Shown here: positions 27,078 to 33,162 of the stretch, in pieces
How the letters are laid out: every line of letters starts with the position of its first letter
How positions within the stretch are numbered: position 1 is the stretch's first letter
Source of the DNA: Fervidifonticultor_A tertius
GTDB lineage: Bacteria; Sysuimicrobiota; Sysuimicrobiia; Sysuimicrobiales; Humicultoraceae
NCBI GenBank assembly: GCA_031459235.1
Contig: JAVKIY010000032.1
Span: forward strand, 1-33,162
Length of the DNA stretch: 33,162 bases
Reading direction: 5' to 3'
Notes under the pieces: model-generated
What the model saw: only the letters and a program-made list of their open reading frames with translations
Database searches by the model: none
Told to the model about the DNA's origin: nothing
Translations under genes and position numbers: made by a program

Positions 27078-28091
27078 CTAGCGACGGCGGGCGGTGCTCT
27101 CGCGAACAACGAGCTGGACGGGAAGCGTGATCGAGCGCGGCATCTGTGCCCGCTCCAGCGCGCTGCGCAGCATCCCGACCGCCAGCCGCCCCATCTCCTC
27201 CGATCGCTGGGCGACCGTGGTCAACGCCGGATTCGAGAGGGCCGCGAACGGGATGTCGTCGAACCCGGCGACCGCGATGTCGCCGGGGACGCGGACGCCG
27301 AGGGTGCGTAACGCCGCGATCGTGCGCAGCGCCAGCTTGTCGTCGTAGCACAGCACCGCGTCCGGACGGTCACGGGCGATCAGCCCGGCGAGCGCGCTCT
27401 CCGAGCGCCACCCCTCGCCGCCGTACTCGATCAGCCGGCTGCCCGGGACCGCTCTCCGCAGCGCCCGGGCCGCGGCGTCGCGCCGTGTCAGGTCCGAGGC
27501 GGACGGCCTGCCGTGCGCGTAGCCGATGCGCCGACGGCCGCCCTCGACCAGGTGACGAACGAGGGCGTCAATGCCGCTGAGGTCGTCGGAGCGGATGCAC
27601 CCGGTCGCCAGGTCGCTCGCGTAGCCCGCGAGCGCGACGTGTTCGCCGTTGATGAACACCACCGGGGCCGGCCGAACGGTGGCGCGCACCCGCGCCTGCG
27701 GGAGGACGCTGCCCATGAGTGCCACGCCGTCGGCACGGTGCGCGAGGAAGAGCGCGATGGCGCGTCGCTCCCGCTGTGGGTCGGCGAAGCCGTTCGCCAT
27801 GATGACCGTGTAGCCGGCCTCGGCGGCGGCCTGCTCGAACCCGGTCACCACCTGCCCGTGGACCGGGTCGGTCACATCGGGGATCATCAGGCCGAACGTG
27901 CGCGTCGTACGCGTGACGAGGCTCCGGGCGGCCTGATTGGGGACGTACCCGAGGCGCGCCGCCACGCGCGCGACGCGGCGCCGCGTGGCCGCGCTGATGA
28001 CCGGCGCGTCCTGGAGCGCCCGCGAGACGGTCGACGGGGACACGCCGACGGCCCTCGCGACGTCCTCGATCGTCACGCGTCGGCGAGGCAC
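27078..28091 (-). CDS. LacI-family transcriptional regulator
   Basis: DNA-binding regulator of the adjacent carbohydrate genes, 337 residues. The N-terminal helix-turn-helix reads VTIEDVARAVGVSPSTVSRAL, followed by the hinge helix segment NQAARSLVTRTT and a periplasmic-binding-protein-like effector domain (FGLMIPDVTDPVHGQVVTGFE; AVAGFDDIPFAAL near the end). GTG at 28091 gives the usual short leader VPRRR before the helix-turn-helix; GTG at 28118 would add nine residues. A -10-like TACAAT at 28103-28098 implies transcription starts at or next to the GTG, so the mRNA may be leaderless. It lies head to head with iolB, and two palindromes nearby are its probable targets. Effector unknown. Confidence 0.93.
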   Translation of the reverse strand: MPRRRVTIEDVARAVGVSPSTVSRALQDAPVISAATRRRVARVAARLGYVPNQAARSLVTRTTRTFGLMIPDVTDPVHGQVVTGFEQAAAEAGYTVIMANGFADPQRERRAIALFLAHRADGVALMGSVLPQARVRATVRPAPVVFINGEHVALAGYASDLATGCIRSDDLSGIDALVRHLVEGGRRRIGYAHGRPSASDLTRRDAAARALRRAVPGSRLIEYGGEGWRSESALAGLIARDRPDAVLCYDDKLALRTIAALRTLGVRVPGDIAVAGFDDIPFAALSNPALTTVAQRSEEMGRLAVGMLRSALERAQMPRSITLPVQLVVRESTARRR

Positions 28092-28097
28092 GGACGC

Positions 28098-28103
28098 ATT
28101 GTA
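28098..28103 (-). promoter_or_regulatory. Possible -10 box of the LacI regulator gene
   Basis: TACAAT on the minus strand, 6 bp before the chosen GTG start. The -35 region (TTCCCG or TCCCGG) is poor. No convincing promoter for iolB is visible on the plus strand of the same 98-bp gap. Confidence 0.4.
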
Positions 28104-28189
28104 GCAGCGGGATCGCACGGCCGGGAAGGGCCGCCCCCGGCGCGGGGCGAACCACTGCGCGCAGGACCCTCGAGGTCACAACCGCGCCC

Positions 28190-29086
28190 ATGCCTGACAC
28201 TGCGCAGCTGCTCGTGCGTCCCGCGCTGCCTCCCGGCACCCCGGGGCTCGTCACCCGCGTGACCGCCGCGGACGCCGGCTGGGAGCTGCTCGGCATGGAG
28301 GTCCGGCGGCTCGCGGACGGTGACACGTGGGAGCACGAGACCGGCGACTGCGAGGCCGCGCTCGTGGTCCTCGGCGGCCGCTGCGCGGTGCGCTCGTCGC
28401 GCGGCTCCTGGCCGACGATCGGTCGCCGGCCGCACGTCTTCGCGGGCCTGCCGTACGCGCTCTACCTGCCGCGGCGCACCGCGTTCACCCTCCGGGCGGT
28501 GGGCGCGGTCGAGGTGGCGCACGCGTGGGCCCCGACCGACGCGGCGCATCTGGCGCGTCTGATCACCCCGGCCGAGACGGAGATCGAGATCCGCGGCGGG
28601 AACAACGCCACCCGCCAGATCACCAACATCATCCCGCCGGGGTTCGACTGCGACCGGCTGGTCTGCGTCGAGGTCTACACGCCGGGCGGCAACTGGAGCA
28701 GCTACCCGCCGCACAAGCACGACGTCCACCGCACCGACGCGGCGGGCCGGGTGGTCGAGGCCGACCTGGAGGAGTTCTACTACTACAAGTTCGACCGGCC
28801 GACCGGGTTCGCGGTGCAACGGATCTACACGACCGACGGCTCGCTCGACGTCACGGTCACCGCCCGTACCGACGACATCGTCCTGGTGCCCGAGGGCTAC
28901 CATCCGGTCTCGGCGGCGTACGGGTACACCTGCTACTACCTGAACTTCCTGGCGGGGTCGGCGCAGTCGCTGGCCAACAGCGAGGATGTGGCGCACGCCT
29001 GGGTCAAGGGCACGTGGACGGCCCGCGACCCCCGCGTTCCGGTCGTTACGATGGAGATGGAGTCCGAGGCGGGAGGCTCCCGATGA
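28190..29086 (+). CDS. iolB: 5-deoxy-glucuronate isomerase
   Basis: Isomerises 5-deoxy-glucuronate to 2-deoxy-5-keto-gluconate in inositol catabolism. The 298-residue product belongs to the KduI/IolB bicupin family: an N-terminal cupin with the EHETGDCEAALVVLGGRC pattern, and a metal-binding C-terminal cupin with NWSSYPPHKHDVH and ADLEEFYYYKF, which hold the His and Glu ligands. VLVPEGYHPVSAAYGYTCYY closes the second cupin. The ATG at 28190 has GAGGT 13-14 nt upstream. It overlaps iolD by four bases (ATGA) and is divergent from the regulator gene. Confidence 0.93.
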   Translation: MPDTAQLLVRPALPPGTPGLVTRVTAADAGWELLGMEVRRLADGDTWEHETGDCEAALVVLGGRCAVRSSRGSWPTIGRRPHVFAGLPYALYLPRRTAFTLRAVGAVEVAHAWAPTDAAHLARLITPAETEIEIRGGNNATRQITNIIPPGFDCDRLVCVEVYTPGGNWSSYPPHKHDVHRTDAAGRVVEADLEEFYYYKFDRPTGFAVQRIYTTDGSLDVTVTARTDDIVLVPEGYHPVSAAYGYTCYYLNFLAGSAQSLANSEDVAHAWVKGTWTARDPRVPVVTMEMESEAGGSR

Positions 29087-30939
29087 CGACGCGACGGCTC
29101 ACGATGGCCCAGGCGCTGGTCGCCTTCCTCGCGCAGCAGGAGGTCGAGCGCGACGGCCGTCGCCATCGCTTCTTCGCCGGGGTGTGGGGCATCTTCGGCC
29201 ACGGGAACGTGGCCGGGGTCGGCCAGGCGCTCCAGCAGCAGACGGCGCTCCCCTACTACCAGCCGCGCAACGAGCAGGCCATGGTGCACACCGCCGCGGC
29301 GTTCGCGAAGGCATCGCGGCGGCTGCGCACGTTCGCGTGCACGACCTCGATCGGGCCGGGCGCGACCAACATGCTGACCGCGGCCGCGGGCGCGACCATC
29401 AACCGGCTGCCCGTGCTGCTCCTCCCCGGCGACATCTTCGCCCGCCGCAACGTCGCGCCGGTGCTGCAGCAGCTCGAGGCGCCGTGGTCGCACGACGCCT
29501 CGGTGAACGACTGCTTCAAGCCGGTCTCCCGCTACTGGGATCGCATCAACCGCCCGGACCAGCTTCCCACCGCCCTCGAGGCCGCGATGCGCGTGCTCAC
29601 CTCGCCCGCGGAGACCGGCGCCGTGACGCTCGCGCTACCGCAGGACGTGCAGGCGGAGGCGTGGGACTACCCGGCGCGCCTCTTCGAACCCCGCGTGTGG
29701 ACGGTGGCGCGCCCCCCGGCCGACCGCGACGCGCTGCGCGCGGCGGCCGCCGTGCTCCGCAACTCGCAGCGCCCCCTGATCGTGGCGGGTGGCGGCGTGC
29801 TGTACAGCGAGGCGGAGGAGGCACTCGCGCGGCTGACCGCCCGGACCGGCATCCCCGTGGGCGAGACGCAGGCGGGCAAGGGCTCGCTCCCCTACAACCA
29901 CCCGCAGAATCTCGGCGCGATCGGGGTTACGGGCACGCCCGGCGCCAACCTCGCCGCGCGCGCGGCCGACCTGGTGGTGGCCGTCGGCACCCGGCTCGGC
30001 GACTTCGCGACCGCGTCCACCACCGCCTTCGCGCATCCGGACGTGCGGTTCGTGGCGGTCAACGTCGCGCCGATGGACGCCGCGAAGTACGGCGCCATCC
30101 CGTTGGTGGCCGACGCGCGCGTCACCCTCGACGAGCTGGCGGAGGCGCTCGTGGGCTGGCGCGTGGACGAGGCGTACGCGGCGCAGATCGCCCAGTGGCG
30201 CGCGGCGTGGGACGCCGAGGTGGACCGGCTGTTCGCGATCCGGCACGGCCCGCCGCTGAGCCAGGCCGAGGTCATCGGCGCGGTGTGGGAGGCGACGCGG
30301 CCGCAGGACGTGGTGGTCTGCGCCGCGGGCAGCCTGCCAGGCGACCTGCACAAACTGTGGCGCACGCGCCAGGCGGGGGGGTATCACCTCGAATACGGCT
30401 ACTCCTGCATGGGCTACGAGATCGCGGGGGGCCTCGGCGTCAAGATGGCCGACCCCGCGCGCGATGTCTACGTGATGGTGGGCGACGGGTCGTACCTCAT
30501 GATGCCCTCGGAGATCACCACCGCGATCCAGGAGGGCATCAAAGTCACGATCGTGCTGCTGGACAACCACGGGTTCGGGAGCATCCGCGGGCTCTCGCAG
30601 GCGGTGGGCTCGGGCGGCTTCGGCACCGAGTACCGGTTCCGCGACCCCCGCAGCGGCCTCCACCAGGGCGCCGTGCTCCCGATCGACTTTGCGGCTAACG
30701 CGGAAAGCCTGGGTGCCCGGGCGATCCGCGCGCGCACGCACGACGAGCTGCGCCGCGCCCTGGAGGAGAGCCGGCGGGAGTCGCGCACGACCGTGATCGT
30801 CGTCGAGACCGACATCGACCACCGCGTGCCGGGCTACGAGTCGTGGTGGGACGTGCCGGTCGCCGAGGTTTCGGAGATGGAGCCGGTACGCGCCGCGCGC
30901 GCCGCGTACGACCAGGCGGTGCGGCGAGAGCGGGTCTAG
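29083..30939 (+). CDS. iolD: 3D-(3,5/4)-trihydroxycyclohexane-1,2-dione hydrolase
   Basis: Thiamine-diphosphate enzyme that opens the cyclitol ring to 5-deoxy-glucuronate. The 618-residue product has normal family length. The ThDP-activating glutamate is E64 in YQPRNEQAMVH; the central domain has VAGGGVLYSEA; the ThDP-binding motif runs from VMVGDGSYLMM (GDGS 467-470) to LLDNHGFGSIRGL (N495). The ATG at 29083 has GGGAGG 6 nt upstream and is coupled to iolB by a 4-nt overlap. Its TAG shares the palindrome CTAG with the stop of dppC on the other strand, so the two genes converge with no spacer and no terminator. Confidence 0.96.
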   Translation: MTTRRLTMAQALVAFLAQQEVERDGRRHRFFAGVWGIFGHGNVAGVGQALQQQTALPYYQPRNEQAMVHTAAAFAKASRRLRTFACTTSIGPGATNMLTAAAGATINRLPVLLLPGDIFARRNVAPVLQQLEAPWSHDASVNDCFKPVSRYWDRINRPDQLPTALEAAMRVLTSPAETGAVTLALPQDVQAEAWDYPARLFEPRVWTVARPPADRDALRAAAAVLRNSQRPLIVAGGGVLYSEAEEALARLTARTGIPVGETQAGKGSLPYNHPQNLGAIGVTGTPGANLAARAADLVVAVGTRLGDFATASTTAFAHPDVRFVAVNVAPMDAAKYGAIPLVADARVTLDELAEALVGWRVDEAYAAQIAQWRAAWDAEVDRLFAIRHGPPLSQAEVIGAVWEATRPQDVVVCAAGSLPGDLHKLWRTRQAGGYHLEYGYSCMGYEIAGGLGVKMADPARDVYVMVGDGSYLMMPSEITTAIQEGIKVTIVLLDNHGFGSIRGLSQAVGSGGFGTEYRFRDPRSGLHQGAVLPIDFAANAESLGARAIRARTHDELRRALEESRRESRTTVIVVETDIDHRVPGYESWWDVPVAEVSEMEPVRAARAAYDQAVRRERV

Positions 30940-31790
30940 GCTCGCGGGTCCAACGCGTCGCGCAACCCGTCGCCCAACAGGTTGAAGGACAGGGTCGCGA
31001 GGACGATCGCCAGCCCCGGGAACACGGCCAGCCACGGCATCTGCGCCATGAAAGGCTGCGCGGCCGTGAGCATCACCCCCCACGACGGGGTCGGTGGCTG
31101 CACCCCCAGGCCAAGGAACGACAGACTGGACTCCGCCAGGATCGCGATCGGCAGGATCACGGTCACCTGCACGATCAGGGAGTTCGTCATGTTCGGCAAC
31201 AGGTGTCGGAGCAGGATCGTGCGGTCGGGAGCGCCGGCGGCCACCGCGGCCTCGACATAGGACTCCTCGCGCAGGCTCAGCGTCTCGGCGCGCGCCACGC
31301 GCACGATCTTCGGAATCTGCACAATGCCGATCGCGAGCGAGGCGTTCGCCAGCGACGGGCCCAGGATTGCCGCGAGGCCGACCGCGATGATCAGATACGG
31401 AAACGCCAGCAGCGTATCGACCAGGCGCATGGTGACGAGATCCCACCAGCCGCCGTAGTAGCCGGCCACGAGCCCGACCGGCACCGAGACGACGAACGCG
31501 AGCCCGGTGGCGAGCACCCCCGCCTGCATGGAGGCCCGTGCTCCCCAGATGACGCGACTGAGGACGTCGCGGCCCAACTCGTCGGTCCCGAGCGGATGCC
31601 CGGGCGTGAACGGCGGGGCCAGCACGGCGTCCTCGTCGCTCGCGGCGGGATCGTACGGCGCAAGGCGCGGCGCGAGGAGCGCGGCCAGCACCACGACAAG
31701 CGCGCACACCGCGCCGCCGACCGCGGGCAGGCGCCGTACGAACCGCCGGACGGCGCGGCGGCGATGCGGTCTCGCCGACGCGGCCGCCAC
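30936..31790 (-). CDS. ABC transporter permease, DppC/OppC type
   Basis: Inner-membrane subunit of an oligopeptide-type importer, 284 residues. It has an N-terminal membrane helix (AVCALVVVLAALLAPRLA), the DppC hallmark HPLGTDELGRDVLSRVIWGAR, about five further helices, and the EAA loop YVEAAVAAGAPDRTILLRHLLPN that contacts the ATPase. The start chosen is GTG at 31790, 4 nt after the dppB stop and without a clear ribosome-binding site, so translation is probably coupled. The 3' end converges on iolD, the two stop codons overlapping in CTAG. No ATPase gene is present in the window. Confidence 0.93.
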   Translation of the reverse strand: MAAASARPHRRRAVRRFVRRLPAVGGAVCALVVVLAALLAPRLAPYDPAASDEDAVLAPPFTPGHPLGTDELGRDVLSRVIWGARASMQAGVLATGLAFVVSVPVGLVAGYYGGWWDLVTMRLVDTLLAFPYLIIAVGLAAILGPSLANASLAIGIVQIPKIVRVARAETLSLREESYVEAAVAAGAPDRTILLRHLLPNMTNSLIVQVTVILPIAILAESSLSFLGLGVQPPTPSWGVMLTAAQPFMAQMPWLAVFPGLAIVLATLSFNLLGDGLRDALDPRA

Positions 31791-31794
31791 GGTC

Positions 31795-32736
31795 TCAGGC
31801 GAAACGGATGCGCGGGTCGAGCCGCGCGTAGATCGCGTCCACCAGCAGGTTGACACCGATGTAGGCGACGGCCGACACGAGGGCCACCCCTTGGATGATC
31901 GGGAAGTCGCGCGTGACCACGGCGTCGACGATGAGCTTGCCGAAGCCCGGGATGAGGAAGATCTGCTCGGTGATCACCGAGCCCGAGATCAGGACGCCGA
32001 GCTCCAGACCGAGCACGGTGACGACCGTGATGAGGCTGTTGCGGAGCGCGTGGCGCATGACGACAGCGGTGGACGGGAGGCCTTTGGCGCGCGCCGTGCG
32101 AACGTAGTCGGAGCGGAGCGCCTCCAGCATGGCGGACCGAGTCTGGCGCATCACCCAGGCCGCGAAGCCGCTGCCCAGCACGAACGCCGGCAGCATCATG
32201 CGGCGAAGGTTCTCAACCGGATCGACCAACAGGGGAACATAGCCGGATGCGGGCAACCACTTGAGCGTCGAGGCGAACACCAGGATGAGCACCAACCCGA
32301 TCCAGAACGGCGGGACGGAGAGTCCGAACAGCCCAATACCGTTCATGATGTAATCGACCGGGCGGCCCCGACACGTCGCGGCCAGCACCCCAGTGGGCAC
32401 GCCCAGCGCGATCGTGATCGCCGTGGCGAGGATGGCAAGCTCGAGGGTGATGGGAAGCCGGCGCACAATCATCTCGGCCACCGGCAGTCCGGTACGGATC
32501 GACCGCCCGAGGTCGCCCCGCACGGCCAGGGCCGCCCAGCGCGCGTACTGGACTGGCACGGGGCGGTCCAGACCGTACTTCGCCCGGATGACCGCGTTGA
32601 CCGTGGGGTCGTGGCCTTCCCCCGAGAGGGCAATGGCCGGATCACCGGGCAGGCTCCGGGCGCCGGCAAAGACGACGAGGCTGGCCAGCAGCAGGGCCAG
32701 CATCGCGGTCATAATCCGTCGGAGCAGAAAGGACAA
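31795..32736 (-). CDS. ABC transporter permease, DppB/OppB type
   Basis: Inner-membrane subunit paired with the DppC-type permease. The 313-residue product has the typical start SFLLRRIMTAMLALLLASLVVF, LPGDPA, LDRPVPVQYARWAALAVRGDLGRS, six predicted membrane helices, and the EAA loop DYVRTARAKGLPSTAVVMRHALRN. The start is TTG at 32736, directly after the rpmG stop; an ATG at 32712 would cut away the conserved LLRR leader. There is no visible ribosome-binding site and no spacer, so translation may depend on rpmG. Substrate unknown; the binding protein at 20932-22503 is the only candidate receptor nearby. Confidence 0.92.
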   Translation of the reverse strand: MSFLLRRIMTAMLALLLASLVVFAGARSLPGDPAIALSGEGHDPTVNAVIRAKYGLDRPVPVQYARWAALAVRGDLGRSIRTGLPVAEMIVRRLPITLELAILATAITIALGVPTGVLAATCRGRPVDYIMNGIGLFGLSVPPFWIGLVLILVFASTLKWLPASGYVPLLVDPVENLRRMMLPAFVLGSGFAAWVMRQTRSAMLEALRSDYVRTARAKGLPSTAVVMRHALRNSLITVVTVLGLELGVLISGSVITEQIFLIPGFGKLIVDAVVTRDFPIIQGVALVSAVAYIGVNLLVDAIYARLDPRIRFA

Positions 32737-32889
32737 CTACCGGGTCTCGCGGTGGGTGGTGTGCTTGCGGCACCACTTGCAGTATTTGGTCATCTCCAGG
32801 CGGTCGGGGTCGTTCTTCTTGTTCTTCGTCGTCGTGTAGTTGCGCCGCTTGCAGGTGGCACAGGCGAGCGTCACGATGTCGCGCGGCAT
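32737..32889 (-). CDS. rpmG: 50S ribosomal protein L33
   Basis: Small zinc-ribbon ribosomal protein, 50 residues, starting MPRDIVTLACATCKRRNYTTTKNKK in outline. Two CXXC pairs (CATC and CKWC) mark the zinc-binding type. The ATG at 32889 lies 3 nt after the tuf stop and has GGTGG in the tuf end as a ribosome-binding site. Its TAG is followed at once by the TTG of the dppB permease gene. The order tuf-rpmG is standard; tRNA-Trp and secE would usually follow. Confidence 0.95.
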   Translation of the reverse strand: MPRDIVTLACATCKRRNYTTTKNKKNDPDRLEMTKYCKWCRKHTTHRETR

Positions 32890-32892
32890 GGC

Positions 32893-33162
32893 CTAGGCCA
32901 CCACCTTCGTGACGACGCCGGCCCCCACCGTCCGGCCCCCCTCCCGGATCGCGAACCGCAGCCCCTCCTCCAACGCCACCGGCGTGATCAGCTTCACCCC
33001 CATCGTGATGTTGTCCCCCGGCATCACCATCTCGACCCCCGCCGGCAGCGCGATGTCCCCCGTCACGTCCGTCGTCCGAAAGTAGAACTGCGGCCGGTAC
33101 CCCGTGAAGAACGGCGTGTGCCGCCCCCCCTCCTCCTTCGTCAGCACGTACACCTCCGCCTC
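32893..33162 (-). CDS. tuf: Elongation factor Tu, C-terminal part (cut by window edge)
   Basis: The last 89 codons of a second EF-Tu gene; the 5' part is beyond the right edge. The sequence is domain III: GRHTPFFTGYRPQFYFRTTD, VEMVMPGDNITMGVKL and RFAIREGGRTVGAGVVTKV. Glycine codons are again almost all GGG (two GGC near the end), the same unusual bias as the fragment at 1-429. The two fragments do not overlap in the protein, so identity cannot be compared. It directly precedes rpmG. Confidence 0.97.
   Translation of the reverse strand, partial: EAEVYVLTKEEGGRHTPFFTGYRPQFYFRTTDVTGDIALPAGVEMVMPGDNITMGVKLITPVALEEGLRFAIREGGRTVGAGVVTKVVA

Overview
The window is one continuous stretch of very GC-rich bacterial chromosome, nearly all of it coding. 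It carries the ribosomal protein / RNA polymerase superoperon on the minus strand, and that superoperon is split by two metabolic clusters. The lineage cannot be fixed from sequence alone. An L7Ae-type protein between rpoC and rpsL, a recognisable L10 leader and short beta and beta' subunits without large insertions recall Firmicutes-like or deep terrabacterial gene sets. The two exported proteins have signal peptides without a lipobox cysteine, which fits a diderm envelope. High-GC uncultivated phyla such as CSP1-3/Sysuimicrobiota, Armatimonadota or Rokubacteria are possible; I cannot choose between them.

Layout, read along the minus strand from right to left. At 33162-32737 are the 3' end of one tuf gene and rpmG. 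At 32736-20932 is a carbohydrate/cyclitol block: two oligopeptide-type ABC permeases (dppB, dppC), a divergent iolB-iolD pair on the plus strand, a LacI-family regulator, an IolE-like dehydratase, two Gfo/Idh/MocA dehydrogenases, a DegT-family aminotransferase and an oligopeptide-type solute-binding protein. At 20911-20764 is a self-contained tRNA-Trp gene with promoter and terminator. At 20706-14672 is a tightly packed operon glk-pgl-gnd-pgi, followed by a stand-alone DUF2090 aldolase-like gene and a secreted CsgG-like protein. At 14662-429 the superoperon resumes: secE-nusG-rplK-rplA, rplJ-rplL, rpoB-rpoC, then an L7Ae-like gene, rpsL-rpsG-fusA and the 5' end of a second tuf gene.

Six convincing sigma-A type promoters can be read by eye, nearly all with TTGACA-like -35 boxes and five with 17-bp spacers. 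They stand before the L7Ae/str operon (4017-4045), rpoB (11215-11243), rplJ (12406-12434), secE (14632-14662), tRNA-Trp (20883-20911) and the aminotransferase gene (23799-23827). The rplJ leader is a good L10 leader with an intrinsic attenuator.

The cyclitol block encodes the middle of the inositol pathway: IolE-like, IolD and IolB, with a possible IolG among the dehydrogenases. It has no IolC kinase and no IolA. Two LacI-type palindromes, at 27032-27045 and 23782-23795, lie before the iolE and aminotransferase genes; the second sits at the start site of a strong promoter. With the aminotransferase, this suggests regulated use of an amino-cyclitol or related sugar (inference). The DUF2090 protein in the neighbouring sugar-phosphate operon could supply the missing aldolase step.
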